Source of the DNA: DASXSB01 sp036506275
GTDB lineage: Bacteria > Methylomirabilota > Methylomirabilia > Rokubacteriales > CSP1-6
DNA: 64,000 nt
Direction: 5' to 3'
NCBI GenBank assembly: GCA_036506275.1
Contig: DASXSB010000148.1
Span: forward strand, 1-64,000
The position numbers were made by a program, and so were the translations under genes. The notes under the pieces are model-generated. The model was given only the letters and a program-made list of their open reading frames with translations, made no database searches and was not told the origin of the DNA. Positions 7,285 through 16,061 of this stretch are shown here, piece by piece; the stretch's first letter is position 1, and each line of letters starts with the position of its first letter.

Positions 7285-10200
7285 ATGAGTTTCCTGTCGC
7301 CACTCGCCTTTGCCGTCTTCGCGCTCTCGCTGCCGCTCGTGCTCCTCTACTTCTTGAAGGTGCGGCGGCGCTTGCGCACGGTGCCGAGCCTGCTGCTCTG
7401 GGATCCGGAGCGGCGCGACCGCGAAGCGTCCGCCTTCTTCCAGCGTCTCCAGCGCGATCCGCTGATGATCTTACAAATCCTCGCCCTCCTCGCGCTCACG
7501 GTGGCCCTCGCGCGGCCGGTGGTGACGGTCATGGGCTACGGCGCGCGCAAGGTGGTCGTCGTGCTCGACACGTCGGCGTCGATGAAGGCGCAGGACGTGC
7601 GGCCGTCGCGCTTCGCGGCCGCCCGCGCGGACGCGGCCTCGCTCGTGAGCCGCCTCGGCGCCGGCGCGGAAGTGATGGTGATCGAGGCGGGCGTGCAGCC
7701 GCGCGTGGTGGCGGCGCTCAGTCGTGATCGCGACGCCGCCCTCGGCGCCATCCGCAACGCCCAGGCCCACGATCTCCCCAACCGCCTGGGAGAGGCCGTG
7801 CGCACGGCCCGCGCGCTCGTGGCGGGCGATCCCCGCGCGGAGATCCACGTTTTCACCGACGGCGCGTTCGCGCCCCTCACGGGGCCGGAGGCGACCGACC
7901 CTCGCGTGCACTGGGTGGGCGTGGGTCGCGGCGGCCAGAACGTCGGCATCACGAACCTCTCCGTCCGCAAGAACTACTACGGCTCCTTCGAGTACCAGGC
8001 GTTCGTCTCCCTGGTGAACTACACCGCGGAGACGAAGACGTTCACGTTCGCGCTCGACGTGGACGGCAAGACGATCGCCGAGAAGAGCGTGACCATGGAG
8101 CCGAACGTCCGTCGCGCCGTCGTGCTGCCGTTCAGCCACACGGGCGGGGGGACGGTCGGCGCGCGTCTCAACATCGACGACGACCTCGCGAGCGACAACG
8201 TCGCTTACGCGGTCCTGCCCCCGCCGCGGAAGATCGCGGTGCTCCTCGTGAGCCCGGGCAACCTCTTCCTGGAAAAGGTGTTGAAGACGGACCCGCAGGT
8301 GTCGGTGGAGGTGCGGACGCCGGAGCAGTACCAGGGCGGGATGGCCGACGCCGACGTCGTCATCCTCGACTCCGTCAACGTGCCGCGGGTAGGGCAGGGC
8401 CGGTTCATCTTCGTCAACACCGTTCCCGGCGATATTCCGATCGAGGTCCTGGGACGCATCGAGCGCCCGACCATCATGGACTGGGATCGCGCGCATCCCG
8501 TGATGCGCCACGTGGAATTCGCGAAGGTCGCCATCGAGGATGCCCTCCGCATCCGGCCCCTGGCGGCGGGGCGCCCGCTCGTGGAAGCGGTGGGCGGACC
8601 GCTCATGTACTCGCTGGAAGAGCAGGACCGGAAGGCCGTCTTCATCGGCTTCGACCTCTTCAAGACGGACTTCCCGCTGCGGGTGGCGTTTCCGCTCATT
8701 CTCTCCAACACCCTGCGCTGGCTCCATCCCGCCGGCCTCGATCAGTCGAGCCTGCAGCTGCCGGCGGGGCAGCCGATCCTCGTTCCCGTCGAGCACGGGG
8801 TGACGTCGGTCACGGTCACCACCCCGAGCGGACGGAGCGTGAAGGCGCTCGTGACGCGCGGGGTGGTGAGCTTCACGGAAACGGACGAGGTCGGGATCTA
8901 CACGCTGGGGACGTCGAAAGGCGACGTCCGCATCGCGGTCAACCTCGCCGACGCCGAGGAGTCCAACATCGCACCGCGGCCGCTGCCGGTGGCGTCGGCG
9001 AGCGCGGCGCCGGCGGCGGCGCCCGTCCCTCTCCAGCGGGAGCTGTGGTGGGTCTTCGTCGTGCTGGCGACGGTCCTTCTCACCGTGGAAGGCCTTCTCT
9101 ACTGGCGCCGCCAGAGCGCGGGTCGGTTCCGGATGCCGTCCGGCATCGGCGACCGCTGGGCGCTCGCGCTGCGCACCGCCCTCGTGATGATCCTCGCCCT
9201 CACGCTCTTCAAGCCGACGCTGCCGCGGTGGGTGGACCGGCTGAACGTCGTGTTCCTCCTCGACTACTCCGACAGCGTGAGCCTGGCCGCCCGCGAGCGC
9301 GCTTATCGTTTCGCCGCCGACGCCGTGAAGCACATGAAGGCCGGCGATCGCGCGAGCGTGATCGTGTTCGGCGAGGACGCGGTGGTGGACCAGCCGCTCG
9401 CGCAGCGCTCGACGCTCGACCGGCCGCGTTCGGAGGTGGTCGGGAGCCGCACGAACATCTTCCAGGCCATCCAGCTCGCGCTCGCCACCTTGCCGCCCGG
9501 CCACGCCAACCGCCTCGTCATGTTGACCGATGGCCGCCAGAACGCCGGCAACGCGCTGTCGGGAGCGCAGGCGGCGAAGGACGGCGGCGCCGACATCTTC
9601 TACGTAGCGGCGCCGCTCACGTTCACGCAGGAGGTGGTGGCGGAATCGCTCGTGCTGCCGCAGGAGGTGAAGTTCGGGGAGCCGTTCCAGGCCAGGGTGG
9701 TGGCGTGGAGCTACAAGGACACGCAAGGGCGCCTGTCGCTCTTCCGCAACGGCGAGTTCCTCGGATCCCAGGTCGTCCGGCTCGCCGCCGGCAAGAACGT
9801 ATTCAGCTATCGACAATCGCTCGACGCGAGCGGCATTCACGTCTACCAGGCCGCCCTCGAGGTGGAGGGTGACACCATCGAGGACAACAACCGCGCCGTC
9901 GGCACCGTCGTCGTGCGCGGCCGGCCCCAGGTGTTGCTCGCGGATCGCGATCGCGGTCACGCGCAGTCGCTGGCGGGCGCGCTGCGCTCCCAGAACATCG
10001 AGGTCACCGTCACCGACCCGTCGCAGGTGCCGAAGGACCTCGCCGGCCTCCAGAAGTACGACGGCGTCATCCTCTCCAACGTCTCCTCGCTCAGGTTGAC
10101 CCGCGCCCAGATGGCGAACGTGCGCGACTACGTTCGCGATCACGGGGGCGGGCTCATGATGGTGGGCGGCGAGGAAAGCTTCGGCCTCGGCGGCTACTAC

Positions 10201-11679
10201 CGGACGCCGATCGAGGAAGCGCTCCCGGTGACGATGGAGGTGAAGCAGAAGGTCGAGATCCCGAGCCTGGCCGTCGTGCTCTCGATCGATCGCTCGGGCT
10301 CGATGGCGATGTCGACCGACGAGAAGGTGACCAAGCTCGACCTCGCCAAGGAGGCGGCGCACCTCGTGGTCGACCTCCTCGACGAGCGCAACGAAGTGGG
10401 TGTGATGAGCTGGGACACCGAGTTCATCTGGGACGCCAACGTGCGGCCCGCCAAGGACAAGGCGGCCATCCACCACGCCATCGCGACGATCAAGGCCGGT
10501 GGTGGTACCGACGGCTATCCCGCGCTGAAGGAGGCCTACGCGGTCCTCTTCGAGCGGCCCGCGCTCCTGAAGCACGTCATCTTCCTGTCCGACGGGCAGA
10601 TGACGCGTGGCGACTTCCAGGGTCTGCTCCGCCGCATGGCCAAGGACAAGATCACGGTGTCGACGGTCGCCATCGGCAAGGACGCCGACGTCCAGCTCAT
10701 GGTGGACGTGGCGAAATGGGGGCGCGGACGCTTCTACTACACGGAGGACTCGCAGACCATCCCGCGCATCTTCACGCTGGAAACCCAGCTCGCCTCCAAG
10801 GCGTCGCTCATCGAGCAGCCGTTCAAGCCCCAGCTCACGGCGCCGTCGCACGAGGCCATGCAGGACATCGACTGGAAGTCCATGCCACCCCTCGGCGGCT
10901 ACGTGGCGACGTCGCTCAAGAGCACGGCCGAGCTCGTCCTCATGTCGCACCAGGAAGACCCGGTGCTTGCCACCTGGCGCTACGGCCTCGGCCGCTCGGC
11001 CGCCTTCACGTCCGACGCCAAGGCGAAGTGGGGCGTGCTCTGGCTGCGGTGGCGGGAGTTCAACAAGTTCTGGGCGCAGCTCACGCGCTGGACCCTGCGC
11101 AGCGGCTCCCGGAGCGACACCATCGCCACCGTGGAACGCCACGACGACGTGGGCGAGATCTCGGTGGACGCGGTGGACGGCAAGGGCGAGTTCATCAACT
11201 TCCTCGACTCCCAGGTGGGGGTGGTGTCGCCGAACCGCGAGCGCACCGTGATCGACCTGGAGCAGGTGGGCCCGGGCCGCTACCGGGGGCGGTTCCCGGC
11301 CCCGGAGGAGGGCGTGTACCTGGTCGGGATGGCGCAGCGCCGCAGCGATCAAGTGGTTGGCTCGCAGCTGGCAGGGCTGGTGGTACCGTATGCACAGGAG
11401 CTTCGTGACCTCGGGGTGGACGAGGCACTCCTGCGCGAGGTGGCGGAACTGACGGGCGGCGGCTCTCTGAGCGAGCCGCGCGACGCGTTCCTGGCCGGCC
11501 GCCGGCAGTCCCGCATCGCGGTCGAGGTGTGGCCGTGGCTGATCGGCCTCGTGGCGGCCTTGATGCTGCCGGAGATCGCGCTGCGCCGCATCGGGCCGAG
11601 CGCTCTGGGGACGCTCGCACGGCGGCTCACGGGCCGCGGTCGCCGACACACCGGCGGCGAACGTTCGGACGGAGAGTAG
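7285..11679 (+). CDS. giant BatA-like membrane protein with three von Willebrand A domains
   Basis: At 1464 residues this is far longer than a usual BatA-type protein. The N terminus (residues 1-85) is a BatA-type membrane anchor with two helices. Three vWA domains follow, each with an intact DxSxS MIDAS motif: Asp95-Ser97-Ser99, Asp660-Ser662-Ser664 and Asp1002-Ser1004-Ser1006. Two more helices lie near 588-608 and 625-645, and one near 1413-1436. The segment with GGGLMMVGGEESFG (about 950-985) resembles the glutamine-amidotransferase-like part of large vWA proteins. It looks like a fusion of two neighbouring operon proteins into one chain. It would bind protein partners outside the membrane in a metal-dependent way. 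Confidence 0.85.
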   Translation: MSFLSPLAFAVFALSLPLVLLYFLKVRRRLRTVPSLLLWDPERRDREASAFFQRLQRDPLMILQILALLALTVALARPVVTVMGYGARKVVVVLDTSASMKAQDVRPSRFAAARADAASLVSRLGAGAEVMVIEAGVQPRVVAALSRDRDAALGAIRNAQAHDLPNRLGEAVRTARALVAGDPRAEIHVFTDGAFAPLTGPEATDPRVHWVGVGRGGQNVGITNLSVRKNYYGSFEYQAFVSLVNYTAETKTFTFALDVDGKTIAEKSVTMEPNVRRAVVLPFSHTGGGTVGARLNIDDDLASDNVAYAVLPPPRKIAVLLVSPGNLFLEKVLKTDPQVSVEVRTPEQYQGGMADADVVILDSVNVPRVGQGRFIFVNTVPGDIPIEVLGRIERPTIMDWDRAHPVMRHVEFAKVAIEDALRIRPLAAGRPLVEAVGGPLMYSLEEQDRKAVFIGFDLFKTDFPLRVAFPLILSNTLRWLHPAGLDQSSLQLPAGQPILVPVEHGVTSVTVTTPSGRSVKALVTRGVVSFTETDEVGIYTLGTSKGDVRIAVNLADAEESNIAPRPLPVASASAAPAAAPVPLQRELWWVFVVLATVLLTVEGLLYWRRQSAGRFRMPSGIGDRWALALRTALVMILALTLFKPTLPRWVDRLNVVFLLDYSDSVSLAARERAYRFAADAVKHMKAGDRASVIVFGEDAVVDQPLAQRSTLDRPRSEVVGSRTNIFQAIQLALATLPPGHANRLVMLTDGRQNAGNALSGAQAAKDGGADIFYVAAPLTFTQEVVAESLVLPQEVKFGEPFQARVVAWSYKDTQGRLSLFRNGEFLGSQVVRLAAGKNVFSYRQSLDASGIHVYQAALEVEGDTIEDNNRAVGTVVVRGRPQVLLADRDRGHAQSLAGALRSQNIEVTVTDPSQVPKDLAGLQKYDGVILSNVSSLRLTRAQMANVRDYVRDHGGGLMMVGGEESFGLGGYYRTPIEEALPVTMEVKQKVEIPSLAVVLSIDRSGSMAMSTDEKVTKLDLAKEAAHLVVDLLDERNEVGVMSWDTEFIWDANVRPAKDKAAIHHAIATIKAGGGTDGYPALKEAYAVLFERPALLKHVIFLSDGQMTRGDFQGLLRRMAKDKITVSTVAIGKDADVQLMVDVAKWGRGRFYYTEDSQTIPRIFTLETQLASKASLIEQPFKPQLTAPSHEAMQDIDWKSMPPLGGYVATSLKSTAELVLMSHQEDPVLATWRYGLGRSAAFTSDAKAKWGVLWLRWREFNKFWAQLTRWTLRSGSRSDTIATVERHDDVGEISVDAVDGKGEFINFLDSQVGVVSPNRERTVIDLEQVGPGRYRGRFPAPEEGVYLVGMAQRRSDQVVGSQLAGLVVPYAQELRDLGVDEALLREVAELTGGGSLSEPRDAFLAGRRQSRIAVEVWPWLIGLVAALMLPEIALRRIGPSALGTLARRLTGRGRRHTGGERSDGE

Positions 11680-11687
11680 GTGGGTTC

Positions 11688-13022
11688 ATGAGACGTCACG
11701 GCAGCGTGCTCGGCGTCCTGCTCGCGGCGGTTCTCGTCCTTCCCGCGGCGGCGGCGGTGAAGCCACGCGTGGTTGTCGTGTTGCCGTTCGACGCGACGGC
11801 GCTCGAGCGTGATTCCCAGTGGATGGGAGAAGGCGTCGCCCAGCTCGTCTCCCTCGGTCTCGCCCAGCACCCGGCCTTCATCCAGCTCGATCGCGCGCGC
11901 CTGCGGACGGTGGGACGGCCGGACGTGTGGGGCGAGGCGGCCGTGCTCCAGGCGATGCGCTCGCTGCGCGCGGACGCCGTCGCGTGGGGGTCCATGGTGC
12001 AGAACGGCAGCGAGATCGTGATCGAGCCCCGGCTCCTCGAAGCCCGCGGCGCCGGCACCCCGGAGACCATCAAGCTGGAGCCGGTGACGGTGCCGGAAGG
12101 CGAGTTCCTCACCCGCGCCGGTGGTCTTCCCGTGGCGTACGTTCGCACCATGAAGGTGGCGCTCACGCCGGCGGAGACGAAGCGCATCGAGAAGGCGGCC
12201 CAGCCCACGCGCTCGCTCAAGGCGTTCGAGCTGTTCACGCGCGCGGAGGTGGCCGTCCAGCGCGGCGGTCAGGAAGGCAACGAGGCTGCCGTCGATCTTC
12301 TCTCGCGCGCCATCGAGGCGGATCCGAACTTCGTGGTCGCGCAGTATTCGCTCGGCGTCGTGCACCTCGCGCTCGGAAATCGCTGGAAGGCCGCCGCCCA
12401 GTTCCGGGCCTCGACGCAGCTCGATCCGCAGTATCCCGAGCCCTTCAAGGCGCTCGGCGATCTCTTCCTGGCCGCGCCTCGCCGTCTCTTCGACCAGGCC
12501 GTGGAGGCCTACCAGAAGGCGATCGATCTGCGCCCGTTCTACGCCGACGCGCACGTGGGGCTGGGGGACGCGCGCGCCGCCAAGGGCGAGGTCGATGCCG
12601 CCATCGTCGCCTATCAGAAGGCCCTGACGTTCGATCCCGTGAATCCGCGCGTCCACATGAGCCTCGGGAAGATCTACTACGCGGAGAAGAACCTCTACTA
12701 CGAGTCGGTGAACGCGTATCGCAAGGCCATCGAGCTCGACCCCGTGTCGGTGGACGCGCGCATGGGGCTGGGCGAGGTGTACGAGGACAAGGGCCTATAT
12801 CGGGAGGCGATCGAGGAATACCGCCGGGTGATCGAGGTCGACGCCAAGCACACGGGCGCCATGTACAATCTCGCGCTCGTGTACGAGAAGGTCGATCCCC
12901 GCGAAGCCATCGCGCAGTGGGAGCGCTACATCGCGCTGGCGTCGCAGCTTCCGACGGAGAAGGACTGGGTCGACGTGGCGCGGCAGCATCTCAAGAAGCT
13001 GAAAGGCCAGGTCAAGGACTAG
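11688..13022 (+). CDS. secreted tetratricopeptide-repeat protein
   Basis: The 444-residue product begins with a signal peptide (MRRHGSVLGVLLAAVLVLPAAAA). Residues about 25-130 form a TolB/FlgO-like alpha/beta segment (VVVLPFDATALERDS), and the C-terminal half contains about five TPR units with the usual alternating pattern (for example YADAHVGLGDARAAKG). The ATG at 11688 is chosen over an upstream frame opening because it starts the signal peptide and lies 8 bp after the vWA gene. It is the last gene of the MoxR operon and probably supplies the periplasmic interaction platform, as BatE/TPR proteins do in Bat operons. Confidence 0.8.
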   Translation: MRRHGSVLGVLLAAVLVLPAAAAVKPRVVVVLPFDATALERDSQWMGEGVAQLVSLGLAQHPAFIQLDRARLRTVGRPDVWGEAAVLQAMRSLRADAVAWGSMVQNGSEIVIEPRLLEARGAGTPETIKLEPVTVPEGEFLTRAGGLPVAYVRTMKVALTPAETKRIEKAAQPTRSLKAFELFTRAEVAVQRGGQEGNEAAVDLLSRAIEADPNFVVAQYSLGVVHLALGNRWKAAAQFRASTQLDPQYPEPFKALGDLFLAAPRRLFDQAVEAYQKAIDLRPFYADAHVGLGDARAAKGEVDAAIVAYQKALTFDPVNPRVHMSLGKIYYAEKNLYYESVNAYRKAIELDPVSVDARMGLGEVYEDKGLYREAIEEYRRVIEVDAKHTGAMYNLALVYEKVDPREAIAQWERYIALASQLPTEKDWVDVARQHLKKLKGQVKD

Positions 13023-13212
13023 CCTCGAACCCCGCCGCTACCTCCGCCCGGGTTTTCCGGTCCGCGCGCACATCGGGAGTGTCTCGCCGGGCGGTGCCGG
13101 CCTGCCGGCGGGGCTCGAGCGCTCATTTCGTCTCTCCGCGCGACGCGGGTGAGGATCACGCAGCTACCGGCTGCACGCTCATGAGGCGCCGGATTCCGAG
13201 CGGAGGTCATGC

Positions 13213-14208
13213 GTGGACGAGTTGAGAAAGGATCCGACGCGAGGGCAGTGGGTGCTGGTGCGACCCAAGGGCAAGCCGCCCGTCGATGGCGACTGCCCGT
13301 ACTGCCCGGGCGCGGAAGCGGCGACGCTTCCCGAGATCGCCGCTTATCGCGGAGAGGGTTCGACCCGCAACGGGCCGGGCTGGAAGGTGCGGGTGGTGCC
13401 GGAGAGCGACCCTTACTTCCGCGTGGAGTGGGAGCTCGTCCGCGAGGGCGTGGGCATGTTCGACATGATCACACCGCGCGGGGCGAGCGAGCTGATCCTC
13501 GAATCACCGCGCCACGACGACAGCCTCGCCACCATGCCGCCCGAACAGCTGGAGGCGGTGGTCTGGATGTACCGCGACCGGCTCCTCGATCTGAAGCGGG
13601 ATGGGCAGATCCGGGACATCCTCATCTCGCGGCACCACAAGAAACCGGAGGTGCCGCCGCACCATCCCTATTCGCGGGTCACCGCCATTCCCATCGTCTT
13701 CGACGAGACGCGGCGCGAGCTGCGCGAGGCGCGCGAGTACTACCAGTACAAGCGGCGCTGTCTCTACTGCGACATGCTCCGCCAGGAGATCACCGCCGAA
13801 GAGCGCGTGGTACGGCTCACGAAGTCGTTCGCGGTGCTGGTGCCGTACGCGGCGCGCACCGCCCTCGAAACCTGGATCGTGCCGCGGCAGCACGCGTGCT
13901 CGTACGAGGACGCCATCAACGGCGAGACGGCGCGCGATCTGGCGAGCGTGCTGTCACAGTACTTCCGGGCGCTGGCCTCGGCGTTCGGCGATCCCGGCTA
14001 CGAGATGGTGCTGCACACGGCGCCTAATCTCAGGTCACGCATCCTCCAAGGCGACTGGGCGACGATCCGCGACGACTATCACTGGCATCTCGAGATCGTG
14101 ACGCGGCCGGAGCGCGCCAACCGCGTGGGGGGCATCTTCGTGAACGAGACGCCGCCGGAAGCGGCGGCGGGGGAGCTCCGGCAGGCGCTCGGCCGCGATC
14201 AGGGATAG
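13213..14208 (+). CDS. GalT-like nucleotidyltransferase (HIT superfamily), altered active site
   Basis: The 331-residue protein has the two-half GalT layout. Each half starts with a CxxC motif (CPYC at 28-31, CLYC in the second half) and the second half contains HWHLEI. In true galactose-1-phosphate uridylyltransferases the first half carries His-Pro-His, whose last His is the nucleophile; here the equivalent triplet is His151-Pro152-Tyr153. It may therefore not be a canonical uridylyltransferase. The GTG start has GGAGG about 6 bp upstream. The end overlaps the convergent glutamate dehydrogenase gene by 10 bp. No galactose pathway genes are nearby. Confidence 0.7.
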   Translation: MDELRKDPTRGQWVLVRPKGKPPVDGDCPYCPGAEAATLPEIAAYRGEGSTRNGPGWKVRVVPESDPYFRVEWELVREGVGMFDMITPRGASELILESPRHDDSLATMPPEQLEAVVWMYRDRLLDLKRDGQIRDILISRHHKKPEVPPHHPYSRVTAIPIVFDETRRELREAREYYQYKRRCLYCDMLRQEITAEERVVRLTKSFAVLVPYAARTALETWIVPRQHACSYEDAINGETARDLASVLSQYFRALASAFGDPGYEMVLHTAPNLRSRILQGDWATIRDDYHWHLEIVTRPERANRVGGIFVNETPPEAAAGELRQALGRDQG

Positions 14209-15464
14209 AGGCCGCGCACGCGATAGCCTTCGGCGACGCGGCGCACACCCTCGATGAGAGCGGCGGTGCGTAGATCCGTCCCCTCCTTCTCGCCGATCGC
14301 CCACACGCGATTGAACGCGCGCGTCATGACTTCCTGGAGCCGCGCCGTGATCTCGCTTTCGCGCCAGAAGTAGTACTGGAGCCCCTGCACCCACTCGAAG
14401 TAGGACACCACCACCCCGCCCGCGTTGGCGAGGATGTCGGGAACGACGGTGACGCCGCGGTCACGCAGGATGACGTCGGCCTCGGGAGTGGTGGGGCCGT
14501 TGGCGCCCTCCACGATCGTGGTCGCCTTGATCCGCTCCGCGTTGTCGTCGCGGATCTGGGAGCCCACGGCGGCGGGGATCAGCACGTCGCAGGGTTGCTC
14601 CAGAATGGCCGTGGTCGAGATCGCCTCCGTGCCCGGGAACCCCACGACGCTTCCGCTCTCCGCCACGTGCGTTTCGAGCTGGCGAATGTCGATGCCCTGC
14701 GGGTTCCAGATGCCGCCCTTCACGTCGCTCACGCCCGTGATGACGCACCCCTCGCGCCAGAGGAGACGTGCCGCCACCCCGCCCACGTTGCCGAACCCCT
14801 GCACGACCACCGAGCGGCCTTTGAGCTCCTGGCCCAGCCGGCGGGCGGCCTGGTAGAGGGCGTAGACGATTCCGCGTCCCGTGGCCTCCCGGCGGCCCGC
14901 GGATCCGCCGACGATGAGCGGCTTGCCCGTCACGACGCCCGGAACGCTCTTGCCCTGCGTCATCGAGTAGGTGTCCATCATCCAGGCCATGGTCTGCTCG
15001 TCGGTCCCGAGATCCGGGGCGGGGATGTCGAGGTCGGGTCCGATCATCAGGATGATCTCGGTCGTGTAGCGGCGGGTAAGATGTTCCCGCTCGCGGGGGG
15101 ACAGCGCGCGCGGATTGCAGCGCACCCCACCTTTGGCCCCGCCGTAGGGAAGGCCCATGAGCGCGCACTTCCAGCTCATGAGCATGGCGAGGGCGGTGAC
15201 CTCGCCGAGATTGACGTCGAGGTCGTAGCGGAGCCCGCCCTTGGTGGGTCCAAGTACGGTGTTATGGTGCACGCGGTAACCGATGAATACTTCGGTCTTT
15301 CCGGTATCCATCTGAACGGGGACGGAGACGACCAGAGCCCGCCGCGGATAGCGCAGCCGCTCATGGATGTCGGCGTCGAGCTGGAGACGGGTGGCGACGC
15401 GATCGAGCTGGGCTATCGCCGTGCGGTATAGGTGGGACTCGAACTCGGACGACGTCTCAGCCAT
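14199..15464 (-). CDS. gdhA: glutamate dehydrogenase (Glu/Leu/Phe/Val family)
   Basis: The 421-residue protein is full length for bacterial hexameric glutamate dehydrogenase. It has the substrate-binding and catalytic segments KGGLRYD and PYGGAKGGVR and a Rossmann nucleotide motif VVVQGFGNVGG. The reaction is reversible oxidative deamination of glutamate to 2-oxoglutarate and ammonia. Cofactor preference cannot be read with confidence. It is divergent from iscR, sharing a 131-bp intergenic region, and its 3' end overlaps the GalT-like gene. Confidence 0.92.
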   Translation of the reverse strand: MAETSSEFESHLYRTAIAQLDRVATRLQLDADIHERLRYPRRALVVSVPVQMDTGKTEVFIGYRVHHNTVLGPTKGGLRYDLDVNLGEVTALAMLMSWKCALMGLPYGGAKGGVRCNPRALSPREREHLTRRYTTEIILMIGPDLDIPAPDLGTDEQTMAWMMDTYSMTQGKSVPGVVTGKPLIVGGSAGRREATGRGIVYALYQAARRLGQELKGRSVVVQGFGNVGGVAARLLWREGCVITGVSDVKGGIWNPQGIDIRQLETHVAESGSVVGFPGTEAISTTAILEQPCDVLIPAAVGSQIRDDNAERIKATTIVEGANGPTTPEADVILRDRGVTVVPDILANAGGVVVSYFEWVQGLQYYFWRESEITARLQEVMTRAFNRVWAIGEKEGTDLRTAALIEGVRRVAEGYRVRGLYP

Positions 15465-15496
15465 GGCTACCTCACCGGCTTCCCGAGAAGCGTGGG

Positions 15497-15525
15497 TTGA
15501 CAGGCTCTTACCCCGGTGTGAGAAT
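15497..15525 (+). promoter_or_regulatory. promoter upstream of iscR
   Basis: A perfect -35 element TTGACA (15497-15502) is followed, at 17 bp, by GAGAAT (15520-15525), a four-of-six match to the -10 consensus. The transcript would start just before the IscR-type operator at 15538. A second -10-like TATACT at 15562-15567 has no good -35. Confidence 0.5.
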
Positions 15526-15537
15526 CCGACTGAAATG

Positions 15538-15562
15538 GTCGCCGATCGAAACAGTCGGGTAT
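15538..15562 (+). promoter_or_regulatory. IscR type-1-like operator
   Basis: This 25-bp site matches the E. coli type-1 IscR box (as recalled) at about 21 of 25 positions. The right half, CAGTCGGGTAT, fits the consensus throughout; the left half has the GCCGA core and the GAAA spacer. In addition, CCGACTG (15526-15532) and CAGTCGG (15552-15558) form a 7-bp inverted repeat. It lies between the promoter and the iscR start, so autoregulation by the holo-repressor is the natural reading. Confidence 0.65.
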
Positions 15563-15595
15563 ATACTCACTAGCGAGGAGGGGGGCAACTTCGCA

Positions 15596-16033
15596 ATGCT
15601 GCGGTTCACGAAGCGCGCCGACTACGGTCTGATGGCGATTCACTACATCGCCATCCATCAGGATCGCCTCGGCGCGGTGAGCGCAAAGCGCATCGCCGAA
15701 GAGTTTCGCATTCCCCCGGAGCTACTCGCGAAGATCTTGCAGCGTCTCGCCAAGGAGGGACTGATCACGAGCCACAACGGCCCTCGGGGCGGCTACGTTC
15801 TCGCCCAGCGCCCGGCCCGGATCACGGTGGGAGAGGTCGTGCGTGCCCTCGAAGGGCCGATCAGCATCGTGAGCTGCATGGAGGAGCAGGCGGATTGCCC
15901 GCAGATGGAGCGGTGCAATCTGAGACGGCCGGTCCAGAAGATCCAGGCGGCCATCGCCCACATGCTGGACACGATGAGCCTGGCCGAGCTCACGAGCGAA
16001 GACGTCCCCGAGATGCTGACTCTGAGGTCGTGA
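15596..16033 (+). CDS. iscR: Rrf2-family Fe-S-sensing regulator IscR
   Basis: The 145-residue protein begins with the Rrf2 winged helix (MLRFTKRADYGLMAI) and has three cysteines, Cys94, Cys101 and Cys107, spaced x6 and x5, in the place of the [2Fe-2S] ligands of IscR. The ATG at 15596 is preceded by GAGGAGGGGGG; the longer upstream frame is not used. It is the first gene of the isc operon and has a type-1-like operator upstream, so it should repress the operon when Fe-S clusters are plentiful. Confidence 0.88.
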   Translation: MLRFTKRADYGLMAIHYIAIHQDRLGAVSAKRIAEEFRIPPELLAKILQRLAKEGLITSHNGPRGGYVLAQRPARITVGEVVRALEGPISIVSCMEEQADCPQMERCNLRRPVQKIQAAIAHMLDTMSLAELTSEDVPEMLTLRS

Positions 16034-16061
16034 CGGCATTGGTCGAGAGGAGAATCCGCTG

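Noticed and set aside
5340..7286. A 648-codon minus-strand frame
   Set aside because: It lies antisense to the DUF58 and DUF4175-like genes, with low-complexity sequence and no start signal.
7471..11649. A 1392-codon open frame on the minus strand opposite the triple-vWA gene
   Set aside because: It is an antisense shadow of strong third-position GC bias; it is His/Arg-rich, has no domain, and the plus-strand protein has clear vWA domains.
13023..13212. GCCGGC-CT-GCCGGC palindrome in the gap before the GalT-like gene
   Set aside because: The arms are short and no T-tract follows, so a terminator is not supported; it is expected by chance at this GC content.
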